DNA of 64,000 bases from Bordetella bronchialis (GCF_001676705.1 NZ_CP016170.1:4216001-4280000); one strand, 5' to 3'. Positions 41,436-50,844 are shown, numbered from the stretch's first letter. A program made the numbers and translations. The notes: generated by a model not told the origin, from the letters alone.

Positions 41436-42692
41436 CTAGCGGTCGATTTCGCCGAACACGATGTCCTGCGTGCCGATGACGGTCACGGCGTCGGCGATCA
41501 TGTGGCCGCGGGTCATTTCGTCCAGCGACTGCAGATGCGGGAAGCCCGGCGCGCGGATCTTCAGGCGATACGGCTTGTTGGCGCCATCGGATACCAGGTA
41601 GATGCCGAACTCGCCCTTGGGGTGTTCGACAGACGCATAGGCCTCGCCGGGCGGCACATGGAAACCTTCGGTGAAGAGCTTGAAGTGATGGATCAGCTCT
41701 TCCATGTTGGTTTTCATGGCGGCACGCTTGGGCGGCGCGACCTTGTGGTTATCGATCATCACCGGGCCGGGGTTATTCCGCAGCCATTCCACGCATTGGC
41801 GGATGATGCGGTTGCTTTGGCGCAGCTCGGCGACGCGGACCAGGTAGCGGTCGTAGCAGTCGCCGTTGACGCCGACCGGCACGTCGAAGTCCACCAGGTC
41901 GTAGACCTCGTAGGGCTGCGTCTTGCGCAGGTCCCAGGCCACGCCGGAACCGCGCAGCATGGGGCCGGTGAAGCCCAGCGCCTTGGCGCGCTCGGGCGAC
42001 ACCACGCCGATCCCCACCAGCCGCTGCTTCCAGATCCGGTTGTCCGTCAGCAGCGTTTCGTATTCGTCCACGCAGGCCGGGAAGCGGTTGGTGAAGTCCT
42101 CGATGAAGTCCAGCAGCGAGCCGGAGCGCGCGTCGTTCATCGCGCGCACTTCCCTTTCGCTTCGGTACTTGCTGGGTTCGCCGTACTGCGGCATGGAATC
42201 CGGCAGGTCGCGGTAGACGCCGCCCGGGCGATAGTAGGCGGCGTGCATGCGCGCGCCGGAGACCGCCTCGTAGCAGTCCATCAGGTCTTCGCGTTCGCGG
42301 AAGGCGTACAGGAAGACGGCCATGGCGCCGACGTCCAGGGCGTGCGAGCCCAGCGACATCAGGTGATTGAGGATCCGCGTGATTTCGTCGAACATGACGC
42401 GGATGTACTGGGCGCGCAGCGGAGGCTCGATGCCCAGCAGTTTCTCGATGGCCATGACATAGGCGTGCTCGTTGCACATCATGGACACGTAGTCCAGGCG
42501 GTCCATATAGGGCAGCGCCTGGATGAAGGTCTTGTGTTCGGCCAGTTTTTCGGTGGCGCGGTGCAGCAGGCCGATATGCGGGTCGGCGCGCTGGATGACT
42601 TCGCCATCCAGTTCGAGCACCAGGCGCAGCACGCCGTGCGCGGCCGGGTGCTGGGGACCGAAGTTCAGGGTGTAGTTCTTGATTTCAGCCAT
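41436..42692 (-). CDS. nuoD: NADH-quinone oxidoreductase subunit D
   Basis: 49-kDa-type subunit (418 aa), descended from hydrogenase large subunits, forming the quinone site with NuoB. N-terminus [20 protein letters not shown] contains the quinone-site His; also [18 protein letters not shown] and the C-terminal [12 protein letters not shown]. It is separate from nuoC, unlike the fused NuoCD of enterobacteria. Two bases separate the nuoC stop from its ATG. Confidence 0.96.
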   Translation of the reverse strand: MAEIKNYTLNFGPQHPAAHGVLRLVLELDGEVIQRADPHIGLLHRATEKLAEHKTFIQALPYMDRLDYVSMMCNEHAYVMAIEKLLGIEPPLRAQYIRVMFDEITRILNHLMSLGSHALDVGAMAVFLYAFREREDLMDCYEAVSGARMHAAYYRPGGVYRDLPDSMPQYGEPSKYRSEREVRAMNDARSGSLLDFIEDFTNRFPACVDEYETLLTDNRIWKQRLVGIGVVSPERAKALGFTGPMLRGSGVAWDLRKTQPYEVYDLVDFDVPVGVNGDCYDRYLVRVAELRQSNRIIRQCVEWLRNNPGPVMIDNHKVAPPKRAAMKTNMEELIHHFKLFTEGFHVPPGEAYASVEHPKGEFGIYLVSDGANKPYRLKIRAPGFPHLQSLDEMTRGHMIADAVTVIGTQDIVFGEIDR

Positions 42693-42694
42693 GA

Positions 42695-43324
42695 TCAGCG
42701 ACCGGCTCCGTAGGTGTCTTCGCGCACGACGCGCGGCGTGATCTCACGCGGATCGATGGTGACCGGCTGGTAGATGACGCGGCGCTGTTCGGGGTCGTAG
42801 CGCATTTCCACATTGCCCGACAGCGGGAAATCCTTGCGGAAGGGATGTCCGATGAAACCGTAGTCGGTCAGGATGCGGCGCAGGTCCGGATGGCCTTCGA
42901 AGACGATGCCGTAGAGGTCGAAGGCTTCGCGCTCGTACCAGCCCACGGCGGGCCAGCACTCGATAAGCGAAGCCACCATGGGAAAGTCGTCGTCCGGCGC
43001 CCAGGTGCGCACGCGCAGGCGCCAGTTGTGCTCGATCGACAACAGATGGATCACCACCGCGTAGCGGCCGCGCTGGCTGCGCGAGGCGGCGCGTTCGTCG
43101 GCCTGCGGGCGCGTGCCGTTGCCCCAGGTCAGGTAATCCACGCCGCACAGGTCGATACAGGTTTCGAATTGCAGGGCCGCGTCGGTACGCAGCCGGTTGC
43201 ACGCCGAGATCCACTGGGCCGCCGGCACTTCCAGCGTCAATTCACCCAGCGCCTCGGTCAACGCGATCGTTTCACCGAACGCGGCATGCAGGTTGGTTTT
43301 CAGGGTTTCGAGCCTGGTCATCAT
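42695..43324 (-). CDS. nuoC: NADH-quinone oxidoreductase subunit C
   Basis: 30-kDa-type subunit (209 aa) of the peripheral arm. Signature [19 protein letters not shown] segment is seen as [20 protein letters not shown], followed by [20 protein letters not shown]. Two consecutive ATGs (43324 and 43321) are available; an in-frame TTG at 43330 is less likely. Between nuoB (48 bp) and nuoD. Confidence 0.95.
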   Translation of the reverse strand: MMTRLETLKTNLHAAFGETIALTEALGELTLEVPAAQWISACNRLRTDAALQFETCIDLCGVDYLTWGNGTRPQADERAASRSQRGRYAVVIHLLSIEHNWRLRVRTWAPDDDFPMVASLIECWPAVGWYEREAFDLYGIVFEGHPDLRRILTDYGFIGHPFRKDFPLSGNVEMRYDPEQRRVIYQPVTIDPREITPRVVREDTYGAGR

Positions 43325-43372
43325 CTTCAACGATTAGGTAAGCCGTGACACGCGATGCGGACGAGCGCCGGG

Positions 43373-43852
43373 TCAGCGGGCGATGGTGTTGGTCAGGCGA
43401 ATCTTGTTCTGCATCTGCAGCAGACCGTAGACCAGCGCTTCGGCGGTGGGCGGACAGCCCGGCACGTAGACGTCCACGGGAACGATGCGGTCGCAGCCGC
43501 GCACTACGGAATACGAATAGTGGTAGTACCCGCCGCCGTTGGCGCACGAACCCATCGACACGACCCAGCGCGGCTCCGGCATCTGGTCGTACACCTTGCG
43601 CAGCGCCGGCGCCATCTTGTTGCACAGCGTGCCGGCGACGATCATCAGGTCGGACTGCCGGGGACTGGGACGGAAGATGATGCCGAACTGGTCCAGGTCG
43701 TAGCGCGCCGCGCCGGCGTGCATCATTTCCACCGCGCAACAGGCCAGCCCGAACGTCATCGGCCACATCGAACCCGTCTTGGCCCAATTGATGAACTTGT
43801 CGGCGCTCGTGGTGATGAAGCCTTGCTTGTGGATGCCTTCTTCAATAGCCAT
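43373..43852 (-). CDS. nuoB: NADH-quinone oxidoreductase subunit B
   Basis: PSST-type subunit (159 aa) with the terminal 4Fe-4S cluster N2, which reduces quinone. All four ligands are visible: the tandem Cys in [11 protein letters not shown], Cys in [10 protein letters not shown] and Cys in [11 protein letters not shown]. Length and motifs are standard. Preceded by nuoA (42-bp gap). Confidence 0.97.
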   Translation of the reverse strand: MAIEEGIHKQGFITTSADKFINWAKTGSMWPMTFGLACCAVEMMHAGAARYDLDQFGIIFRPSPRQSDLMIVAGTLCNKMAPALRKVYDQMPEPRWVVSMGSCANGGGYYHYSYSVVRGCDRIVPVDVYVPGCPPTAEALVYGLLQMQNKIRLTNTIAR

Positions 43853-43894
43853 TTTGATCTCTGGTGGCGTGGATGGGAGACGAGACGGTAGATC

Positions 43895-44254
43895 TCATTC
43901 CCAATCGAGCGCGCCTTTCTTCCATTCGTAGATGAAACCCACCGTCAGGACCGCGAGGAAGATCATCACGGTCCAGAAGCCGACCAGACCGACGGCGCCA
44001 TGGGCGATGGCCCACGGAAACAGGAATGCGATCTCGAGGTCGAACAGGATGAAAAGGATGGCGACGAGGTAATAGCGCACGTCGAACTTCATGCGCGCGT
44101 CTTCGAATGCCTCGAAGCCGCATTCATAGGCGGAGAGCTTTTCCGCATAAGGGCGCCGCGGACCGAGCAGCGAGCCTGCCGTGATCAACGCGAAACCGAT
44201 CGCCGTCGCCACAATGATGAATAGCAGAACGGGAAAATACTGTTGCAGGTTCAT
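43895..44254 (-). CDS. nuoA: NADH-quinone oxidoreductase subunit A
   Basis: Three-helix membrane subunit (119 aa) and first gene of the operon. Recognised by [20 protein letters not shown], whose Cys lies at the quinone-site loop, and [22 protein letters not shown]. No clear Shine-Dalgarno before the ATG at 44254. A TACAAT hexamer on the minus strand (44293-44288) could be the operon -10 box, giving a leader of about 27 nt, but no -35 was found. Confidence 0.96.
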   Translation of the reverse strand: MNLQQYFPVLLFIIVATAIGFALITAGSLLGPRRPYAEKLSAYECGFEAFEDARMKFDVRYYLVAILFILFDLEIAFLFPWAIAHGAVGLVGFWTVMIFLAVLTVGFIYEWKKGALDWE

Positions 44255-44443
44255 TTGGGCGCGTCCGTGTAATGCTCAAACCTTAGGATTGTAGCATTTG
44301 CGCCGTTACTTCCCGCTGAACTCTGTAGTCCCAGGAGAGGTATGGGCGCTGCCCGGACGGTGCATTCCGTCACGCCGCCCGGAGGGCGGACTTATGGAGC
44401 CGCGCGCAAGACCGCAACGATAGCAAAAAGCAAAAAACAAAAC

Positions 44444-44464
44444 AAAAAAGCCCGCAAACACGGG
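44444..44464 (-). terminator. second intrinsic terminator downstream of the porin
   Basis: On the minus strand a CCCG-TGTTTG-CGGG hairpin (44464-44451) is followed by C and T6, then TGTTTTGTTTTTTGC. It lies about 150 bp beyond the main porin terminator, so it either backs that up or ends a short unrecognised transcript. Confidence 0.6.
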
Positions 44465-44612
44465 GAATCCGGACCCTCAACAAGGCGCAAGCCGGCCGCG
44501 CGCCGGCCGGCCAGGCGGCGGGTCCCACACCGGTCCAGGGCCACGCTTCGGCCATCCCCCTGCCCTGCCCTGCCGTAGACCGCAGCGCCGACGCGCCGGG
44601 GAAACCTGAAAA

Positions 44613-44639
44613 CAAAAAAGCCACCCCGGAGGGTGGCTT
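44613..44639 (-). terminator. porin gene rho-independent terminator
   Basis: Minus-strand hairpin AAGCCACC / GGTGGCTT with loop CTCCGG (44639-44618) followed by a T6 run. It lies about 120 bp after the porin stop codon, a strong canonical terminator. Confidence 0.88.
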
Positions 44640-44758
44640 CAAGAATCGTCGCGACGGAATCGCGACGCCTCGTATGCTCACGCCGCACCGGAGCGGACCC
44701 CGGTCAGGCGAAACGCATTTCGATGCGGGGCGACGAATCGCCCCGGCATCGGTGTTGC

Positions 44759-45937
44759 TTAGAAGCGGTGACGGATACCGACACCGACCAGCGTGCTCTT
44801 CAGGCCATCGATGAAGCCGTAGTTGTTCGTGTACGAACCCAGAGCGTACAGGTTGGTGCGCTTCGACAGATCGTACGTCACGCCCAGCGAGTAGACGTTC
44901 ATGTTGCTGTCTTCGCCAGCGAACGCGTTGCCCGTGGTGTACAGGCTGCTGTCCTTGACGTTGGCACGCTGCCACGAACCGAAGACGCTCGTCGCGCCGC
45001 CGATCGGGGCGCTCACGCCCAGCATCCACTGCTGCGACTTGAAGTCGTCGCTGTAGACGTTGGTCGGCAGGACGCTGCCAGGAGCGGTGGAGGTGTTCAG
45101 CGTGGGCGAACCGCTGGTGAACAGGCCGGTCAGCGAGGTCGCTTGGATCCAGCCACCCTTGGTTTGGCCGTAGGCAGCCGACACCTTGACGACTTCGAAG
45201 TCGTACGCGCCGCCGATCAACCAGGAACGAATACGGTCGCCCGTACCGGTCGTGGGATTGTCAGCGACGTCGCTGGCGCGGTTGATCTGGTCATAGCCAG
45301 CGGCCAGGTTCAGCGGGCCGTTGACGTAACGCAGACCGGTCGTGATGCCACGCTGGTTTTCGTTCGTCTGGAAGCTGGTGTTGGCAGCGTTCGTGTCGTC
45401 GATGTTGAACGAGTAGCCAGCGCCAACCTGGAAGCCGCCGAACACGGGCGATTGATACAGGACCATGTTGTCGTAGCGCGTCGTGTTGGACGAGCTGAAC
45501 ACGGTACCGATGTTGGCCAGACCGAAGCCTTCAGCGAACGGGTCGATCGAACCGAAGAACTTGGAAGCGATGTTGGTCTGACGGCCGAAGTCCAGTTGGC
45601 CCCAGCTGTTGCTGGCCAGACCGATGGTGGCTTGACGACCGAACAGGCGGCCGCCTTGAGCGGAGTTGCCGTCGCCGGAGTTGAAGCCCGATTCGATCGT
45701 GAACACCGCGCGCAGACCGTCACCCAGATCTTCCGAACCACGCAGACCCCAGCGGGAACCGTTTTGCACGCCGGTCAGCATGCCAAACTTCGACTGCTTG
45801 TCGATACCGTCGACGCCACGCACGTTCTGGTAACCGATACCAGTGTCCAGGATCCCGTACAGGGTCACGGACGTTTCTGCCTGGGCCACACCGGCGAAAC
45901 CGGCGAGCAGGGCGGCAGCGAGCAGAGTCTTTTTCAT
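44759..45937 (-). CDS. outer membrane general porin, Gram-negative porin family
   Basis: Trimeric beta-barrel porin (392 aa). Signal peptide MKKTLLAAALLAGFAGVAQA, mature start ETSVTLYGILDTGIGYQNV, the family landmarks GSRWGLRGSEDLGDGLRAVF and GRQATIGLASNSWGQLDFGRQ, alternating barrel strands, and C-terminal Phe (GVGIRHRF). Matches the 16-stranded porins of Burkholderiales; position just upstream of nuoA agrees with my memory of the major porin in B. pertussis. GGAG lies 10 bases upstream of the ATG; codon use looks biased as for an abundant protein. Channel selectivity not deducible. Confidence 0.93.
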   Translation of the reverse strand: MKKTLLAAALLAGFAGVAQAETSVTLYGILDTGIGYQNVRGVDGIDKQSKFGMLTGVQNGSRWGLRGSEDLGDGLRAVFTIESGFNSGDGNSAQGGRLFGRQATIGLASNSWGQLDFGRQTNIASKFFGSIDPFAEGFGLANIGTVFSSSNTTRYDNMVLYQSPVFGGFQVGAGYSFNIDDTNAANTSFQTNENQRGITTGLRYVNGPLNLAAGYDQINRASDVADNPTTGTGDRIRSWLIGGAYDFEVVKVSAAYGQTKGGWIQATSLTGLFTSGSPTLNTSTAPGSVLPTNVYSDDFKSQQWMLGVSAPIGGATSVFGSWQRANVKDSSLYTTGNAFAGEDSNMNVYSLGVTYDLSKRTNLYALGSYTNNYGFIDGLKSTLVGVGIRHRF

Positions 45938-46286
45938 TTAAGAAATCTCCGTTGATTTGAGTGACAAGAGCAGCAATCCAGCACACCAGCCTGCCGCCCC
46001 CCTAACTCCGCGAAGGGAAGTTGACGCTATTGCATCAAAAATCCGGGGGACTGGCTATGGTCGTGCCGCAAAACCACGGCTTTGGGCCGGGGCTTTGTTG
46101 GGTCCATACAACATGGGGAACACGCCGCGGCAGGCTTGCGTCCCCTTTTGCCTGGCCCGGTGGCAAGAATATCGGGACAGGGCGCGCCAGGCAATGGCGG
46201 GCGCGGCGGCCATCGAATACAGGGAACGCGCCCGGCGGGCCCGCCACCCCGGGGCGCACCCGCCAGAAGTTTCGCCTTGCGCGGGC
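45938..46286. other. intergenic region between porin and gamma-glutamyltransferase genes (349 bp)
   Basis: The part nearest the porin (45938-46070) should contain its promoter, but I could not pick a reliable -35/-10 pair. The rest is GC-rich with no gene, repeat or hairpin that stands out. The gamma-glutamyltransferase gene ends at 46287 on the same strand, with no T-tract terminator after it. Confidence 0.6.
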
Positions 46287-48092
46287 TCAGCGTCCCGCGG
46301 CATAGGCCTGCATCAGGCGCGGCGTGGCCGCGGCATGCAGGAGGCCGTCGTCGTCCCGGGACGCCGCCGTCAGCCGTCCCACCGACCACGCGGGCACTTC
46401 CTCGATCTCGTGCCCGCGCCCCCGCAGGGCGGCGATGGTTTCCTTGCCGAAGGACGCCTCTACCGCCAGGTGGCCCGGCTTGCGGTCGCGGGGATAGAAA
46501 GAACTGGGAAAGTGCATGGTGTGCGACATGGGCTGGTCGATGGCTTCCTGCAGGTTCAGGCCATGGTGGACGTGGCGCAGGAACAACTGCAACTGCCATT
46601 GCTCCTGCTGGTCCCCGCCGGGCGTGCCGAACACCATATAAGGACGGCCGTCGCGCAGGGCCAGCGAGGGCGTCAGCGTCGTGCGGGGCCGCTTGCGGGG
46701 CGCCAGGCTGCCGGGCAGGCCGGGCTCCAGCCAGAACATCTGCGCCCGCGTGGTCAGCCCGAAGCCCAGCTCCGGGATCACCGGCGAGGACTGGAACCAG
46801 CCGCCGGAGGGCGTGGCCGAGACCATATTGCCCCAGCGGTCGATCACGTCCACGTGGGTGGTGTCGCCGCGCTTCACCGGCGCGGACGCGCGCATGTCGG
46901 CCATGGTGGGCTCGTTGGTGGCGGCGCCCGCCTGGGTGATGCGGGACAGGCGCCGCAGGACATCCATCATGCGGGCGTGCTGGTCCTCGTAGCCGGGCAG
47001 CACGCCGGGACGCAGCTCGTGCGACGCCCGCTCGCCGATCAGCGCGCGGCGCGGTCCGTTGTAGGCCTCGGACAACAGGTCCGCCACGGGGACATCGACG
47101 AAAGCCGGATCGCCGTAATAGATCTCGCGGTCGGCGAAGGCCAGCTTCATCGCCTCGGTCAGGCAATGGACGAACTCCGGGCTGGATGGGCCCATGGCCT
47201 CCAGCCCGGCGCCCTTGAGCAGTGCCAAGGTCTGCAGGAACACCGGCCCCTGGCTCCAGGCATCGGCCTTGGCGACGGTGTAGCGCTCGTAGTCGTAGGT
47301 CCGCGGGACTTCGTAGCTGGCCGACCAGGCCGCCAGGTCTTCCGCGCGCAGGACGCCGGCGTGCGGCGTGCCGCTTTCGTCCATGCAGGGGTGGCGGACG
47401 AAGCGGTCTATCGCTTCTGCGACGAAGCCGCGATAGAAGGCGTCGCGGGCGGCCTCGATCTGCCGTTGGCGATCGGCGCCCGCCGACTCCGCCTCTCGCA
47501 GCACGCGCTGCCAGGTCCGCGCCAGGCGCGGATTGCGGAACAGCTTGCGGGCCTGGGGCACGCTGCCGTTGGGCACGTAGATTTCCGCCGTGCTGGGCCA
47601 GTGCTGCTCGAAGAAGTCCTTCAGGCCGGCGATGGTGTTGGAAATGCGCGGCATCAGGGCATGTCCGCTTTCGGCATAGTAAATGGCCGGTTCCAGGACA
47701 TCGCGCAAGCGCATGGTGCCATGGTCGCGCAGCAGCAGCATCCAGGCGTCGAAGGAGCCGGGGACGACGGCCGGCAGCAGGCCGTTGCCCGGTATCAGGT
47801 CCAGTCCTTCGGCGCGGAACCGATCCAGCGTCGCGGCGGCGGGCGTCGTGCCCTGGCCGCAGAGCACTTCCGTCCGGCCGGTCGTGGTCGAATGGAAGAC
47901 GATGGGAACTTCGCCAGCCGGCCCCACCAGATGCGGCTCGACTACCTGCAGGACGAAGGCGGTGGCGACGCAGGCGTCGAAGGCGTTGCCGCCGCGCTCC
48001 AGCATGGCCATGCCGGCGGCGGTCGCCAGCCAGTGCGTCGAGGTGACGACGCCGAAGGTGCCCAGGATTTCCGGGCGGGTGGTGAACATCAT
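46287..48092 (-). CDS. gamma-glutamyltransferase family protein
   Basis: Ntn-hydrolase of the gamma-glutamyltransferase family (601 aa), made as one chain that cleaves itself. The autoprocessing site precedes the Thr of GDTTHVDVIDRWGNMVSATP (about residue 411). Other family features: GGNAFDACVATAFVLQVVEP near the N-terminus, PAVVPGSFDAW, and GTPGGDQQEQWQLQ in the small subunit. No signal peptide is evident, so it may be cytoplasmic like YwrD-type members, which act on gamma-glutamyl compounds or acylated amines. ATG at 48092 with GGGAGA upstream is preferred; a GTG at 48143 is possible. It follows the peptide-binding protein gene by 52 bp. Confidence 0.85.
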   Translation of the reverse strand: MMFTTRPEILGTFGVVTSTHWLATAAGMAMLERGGNAFDACVATAFVLQVVEPHLVGPAGEVPIVFHSTTTGRTEVLCGQGTTPAAATLDRFRAEGLDLIPGNGLLPAVVPGSFDAWMLLLRDHGTMRLRDVLEPAIYYAESGHALMPRISNTIAGLKDFFEQHWPSTAEIYVPNGSVPQARKLFRNPRLARTWQRVLREAESAGADRQRQIEAARDAFYRGFVAEAIDRFVRHPCMDESGTPHAGVLRAEDLAAWSASYEVPRTYDYERYTVAKADAWSQGPVFLQTLALLKGAGLEAMGPSSPEFVHCLTEAMKLAFADREIYYGDPAFVDVPVADLLSEAYNGPRRALIGERASHELRPGVLPGYEDQHARMMDVLRRLSRITQAGAATNEPTMADMRASAPVKRGDTTHVDVIDRWGNMVSATPSGGWFQSSPVIPELGFGLTTRAQMFWLEPGLPGSLAPRKRPRTTLTPSLALRDGRPYMVFGTPGGDQQEQWQLQLFLRHVHHGLNLQEAIDQPMSHTMHFPSSFYPRDRKPGHLAVEASFGKETIAALRGRGHEIEEVPAWSVGRLTAASRDDDGLLHAAATPRLMQAYAAGR

Positions 48093-48144
48093 GTCGATCT
48101 CCCGGCCGCCCGCCGGCCCAGGCCCGCGGACGGACGCGCTCACA

Positions 48145-49647
48145 TCACTTGGCGGCCATCGTCACGCCCTTCAGGCGGATGAGTCCGTCCGGATAGGGCA
48201 CGAAGCCCTGCACCTTCTTCTGCACGCCGAAGGTCCACGGCAGATAGAACAGATAGACGATGGGATCCTCGTCATGCATGATTTCCATGACCTTCCCATA
48301 CAGTGCCTTGCGCTTGCTTTCGTCCGGCTCGGCGCGCGCCTCGTTGAGCAGCTTGTCGGCCTCCGCATTGCTGAATTTGCCGTCATTCAGGCTGCCCTTG
48401 GTCGACACGTACTGGTAGATGTTGCCGCTGGGATCGACCCGGCCGGACCAGCCGCTCTGCCCCGCCTCGAAATCGCCGCGCGCCAGCGCGGATTGCAGGG
48501 CGGCGAACTCGACCGGACGCAGGCTGATGTCGAAGCCGGCCTCGGCGCCCATGGCCTGGATCAGCTCGTAGACCTGCTGCATGGTGGTGTTGTTGCCGAA
48601 GGTGATCTCCAGCTTGACCCGGTCGAAGCCGGCCTGCTTGAGCAGCGCCTGCGCCTTCTTGGGATCCCGGCCGCTGCGCTCGAAACGCTTGTCGTAGGCG
48701 AAGCTGGCCGGGGGGAAAGGCTGGTAGGCCGGCTGGAACATGCCCTCGCCCACGACCTGGTTGATGGCGTCGCGGTCGATGGCCAGGTCCAGGGCCTCGC
48801 GCACGCGCTTGTCCTTGGCGAAGGGATTGTTCGCCCGCGCGCCGTTGCCCAGGTTGAAGGAGAACGATTGGTAGCCCAGGCCCGTAACCGGGGCCAGGCG
48901 CAGGTTGGGATCGTCCTTGACCGCCTTGGCGTCGGACGGTGCGACGCGTTCGATGATGTTCAGATCGCCGGCGCGCAGGTTATTGACGCGTACCGTGGCG
49001 TCCGGGATAGGCGTGAAGATGACCCGGTCGAAGTGATAATCCGCGGCATCCCAGTACTGCGGGAATTTCTCCAGCACGATGCGGTCGTTCTGCACGCGCT
49101 CCTTGAACTTGTACGGGCCCGAACACACCGGCTTGCTGCCGGGATCCTTGTCGAAAGAGGCCGGCGAAATCATCATTCCGGCGCGATCGGAAAGCTGCGA
49201 GAGCAAGGACGCGTCGGGCTCGGTCAGGTGCAGCACGACGGTTTCCGCATCGGGCGCGTCCACGCTGGCCAGCGTGACGAGCTCGCTCTTGCGGTTGCTG
49301 TCGGGCAGCGTGCGGGCGCGATCCAGGTTGGCCTTGACCGACGCGGCGTCGATGGGCGTGCCGTCGTGGTAGACGGCGCCCTTGCGCAGCTTCATCGTCA
49401 GCGTCTTGCCGTCGGCGCTGGTGGACCAGGACACCGCCAATTGGGGGATGATCTTCAGGTCGGGCGTAATCTCGACCAGCTTGTCGCAAAGCGAGGCGAA
49501 AACGATACGGCCGACGAAAGTACGGGCCCGCGCGGGGTCGAGCACATCGGGATCGTCCTGCAGGCCGATACGCAGGGTGGATTGCGCCATCGCGGCGCCG
49601 CTGGCGAGCAGGCCGGCCACGGTCATGGCCAGGCAGAGTTTACGCAT
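48145..49647 (-). CDS. ABC transporter substrate-binding protein, peptide/opine family 5 (orphan)
   Basis: Periplasmic binding protein (500 aa) of the DppA/OppA/GsiB family. Signal peptide MRKLCLAMTVAGLLASGAAMAQ; then STLRIGLQDDPDVLDPA, FASLCDKLVEITPDLKI, LTMKLRKGAVYHDGTPIDAA and VREALDLAIDRDAINQVV are characteristic. No permease or ATPase gene lies nearby, so it must share a transporter encoded elsewhere. The neighbouring gamma-glutamyltransferase suggests a gamma-glutamyl or glutathione-like ligand (inference). ATG 49647 has GGAG upstream; a palindrome precedes the gene. Confidence 0.88.
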   Translation of the reverse strand: MRKLCLAMTVAGLLASGAAMAQSTLRIGLQDDPDVLDPARARTFVGRIVFASLCDKLVEITPDLKIIPQLAVSWSTSADGKTLTMKLRKGAVYHDGTPIDAASVKANLDRARTLPDSNRKSELVTLASVDAPDAETVVLHLTEPDASLLSQLSDRAGMMISPASFDKDPGSKPVCSGPYKFKERVQNDRIVLEKFPQYWDAADYHFDRVIFTPIPDATVRVNNLRAGDLNIIERVAPSDAKAVKDDPNLRLAPVTGLGYQSFSFNLGNGARANNPFAKDKRVREALDLAIDRDAINQVVGEGMFQPAYQPFPPASFAYDKRFERSGRDPKKAQALLKQAGFDRVKLEITFGNNTTMQQVYELIQAMGAEAGFDISLRPVEFAALQSALARGDFEAGQSGWSGRVDPSGNIYQYVSTKGSLNDGKFSNAEADKLLNEARAEPDESKRKALYGKVMEIMHDEDPIVYLFYLPWTFGVQKKVQGFVPYPDGLIRLKGVTMAAK

Positions 49648-49721
49648 GAGAGTTCTCCAAATTGCGATCCGGCCGCGCGTTGCTCGCCATGATGCGGGCC
49701 GCCGACAGATCCGAGCGCAGC

Positions 49722-49747
49722 ATTGTATCCAAGCTTGATATATCAAG
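49722..49747 (-). promoter_or_regulatory. perfect 14-bp palindrome at the binding-protein promoter
   Basis: CTTGATATATCAAG (49734-49747) is a perfect palindrome. On the minus strand a TACAAT -10-like box (49727-49722) follows it by 6 bp, so the palindrome covers the -35 region, ideal for a repressor or activator site. It lies 87 bp before the binding-protein ATG and just after the LysR gene stop. The DNA-binding protein is unknown. Confidence 0.55.
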
Positions 49748-49755
49748 ACCGCCGG

Positions 49756-50691
49756 TCACGCGGCGCCGCCACGCGGCACCAGCGGCCCTTCCGAAAAGCT
49801 GAATACGCCCTTGGCGACGAGCTCGGCGCATTCGGCCTTGACGATCTCGGTGAAGCGGGCAATGCCGGGATTGGCGCCGGCGTCGCGGCGCACCGCCAGC
49901 GTCAGCAGCCGGTTCAACTGTACGCCCGTGATCTCCGAAAGCGCCACCGCGCGCGCTTCGCGCTGGCGGCTGAAGACCGAAACCGGCATCAGGGTGGCCC
50001 AACGTCCCTGCATGACCAGTTCGCGGATCGACTCCACGGAGTCGATTTCGGAATGGATGTTCAAGCGTCCGCCGACGACGCCGAGCTGGCGTTCGACCAC
50101 GCTGCGGTGGAAGCGCGTCATCAACAGCGGCAGGTCCGGCAGCGCGGACACCGGTATCGTCGCCGGGATGCGCCGCGGCATCGCGGTAACCAGCGCGAAG
50201 GGTTCGCTGTAAAGATGATGGAGCGCGAAATCGCGCGAGCCGTTCGGGTTGGTCAGAAAGGCCACGTCGATCAGGCCGCGTTCCAGCCAGTCCGATAGCG
50301 TGGGCGTGAACGATTCGCGCAGCGTGATGCGGAAACCGCCCAGTGCGCTGTCGCAGCGCTCGAACAGGCCCGGCAGCAATACGCGCCCCAGGGTAGGCGA
50401 CGCGCCCACGGTGATGGTGGATTGCCCCAGCTGCGCCTGGGCCGTCAACTGCGTCTTGACCTGTTCGGCTTCGGCCAGGATGCGGCGCGCCGCCTCGCAC
50501 AGGGCGGCGCCTTCCTGCGTCAGGATCGCGCCGCGGGCGCTGCGGCGCAGCAGGGTGACGCCCAGCTCGCTTTCCAGCTCGCGGACATGCCGGCTGAGGG
50601 CCGGCTGGGCGATACGCACCTGCGCGGCGGCGGCGGTGAAACTTCCCGCATCGGCGATGGCAACGAAATACCGCAAGGCTTTGAGGTTCAT
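49756..50691 (-). CDS. LysR-family transcriptional regulator
   Basis: Regulator of 311 aa: N-terminal helix-turn-helix (MNLKALRYFVAIADAGSFTAAAAQVRIAQPALSRHVRELE) written here in parts as residues 1-40, then effector-binding domain (about 90-300). It resembles NAC/CbbR-like and amino-acid-type LysR proteins starting 'LKALRYFVAIAD'. Transcribed toward the binding protein and gamma-glutamyltransferase genes (108-bp gap) and divergently from the Ldh-family dehydrogenase gene (153-bp gap), so it could control either side. Effector unknown. Confidence 0.9.
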   Translation of the reverse strand: MNLKALRYFVAIADAGSFTAAAAQVRIAQPALSRHVRELESELGVTLLRRSARGAILTQEGAALCEAARRILAEAEQVKTQLTAQAQLGQSTITVGASPTLGRVLLPGLFERCDSALGGFRITLRESFTPTLSDWLERGLIDVAFLTNPNGSRDFALHHLYSEPFALVTAMPRRIPATIPVSALPDLPLLMTRFHRSVVERQLGVVGGRLNIHSEIDSVESIRELVMQGRWATLMPVSVFSRQREARAVALSEITGVQLNRLLTLAVRRDAGANPGIARFTEIVKAECAELVAKGVFSFSEGPLVPRGGAA

Positions 50692-50761
50692 GCGTCCGTG
50701 GCAAGGGTGGCGCCAGCCCGCAGTCTAGAACAGTTTGTTATGGCTTGGTAAGAAAACGGCA

Positions 50762-50791
50762 TTGGCCCGAGAGAGGGACGGTTCCTATACT
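50762..50791 (+). promoter_or_regulatory. probable promoter of the Ldh-family dehydrogenase
   Basis: TTGGCC (50762-50767) and TATACT (50786-50791), 18 bp apart, lie in the divergent region between the LysR gene and the dehydrogenase; predicted start near 50798, about 47 nt before the ATG. A short dyad CAGGA-N6-TCCTG (50821-50836 area) lies in the leader. Confidence 0.5.
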
Positions 50792-50844
50792 CTGCCTTCC
50801 TCAGTCCAAAGTGATATGGCAGGATCGCGGTCCTGTTTTATACG

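Larger units (their letters stand above)
44255..44758. other. intergenic region between porin and nuoA (504 bp)
   Basis: No convincing gene. On the minus strand it holds, from porin toward nuoA: the porin terminator (44613-44639), about 150 bp of GC-rich sequence without features, a second intrinsic terminator (44444-44464), a hairpin CCGCCC-GGA-GGGCGG (44375-44389), a small dyad GACGG-N6-CCGTC (44356-44371) and the TACAAT box near nuoA. An A-rich run (44421-44450) accompanies the second terminator. No tRNA-Leu or secG, which often precede nuoA in other Burkholderiales, was recognised. Confidence 0.7.

Noticed and set aside
44255..44400. Possible tRNA-Leu upstream of nuoA, expected from other Burkholderiales
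   Set aside because: No acceptor stem, GGTTCGA loop or CCA end could be found on either strand.
44342..44578. 78-codon Lys/Arg-rich frame between nuoA and porin
   Set aside because: It arises from reading through two terminators and an A-rich tract; no start signal or homology.
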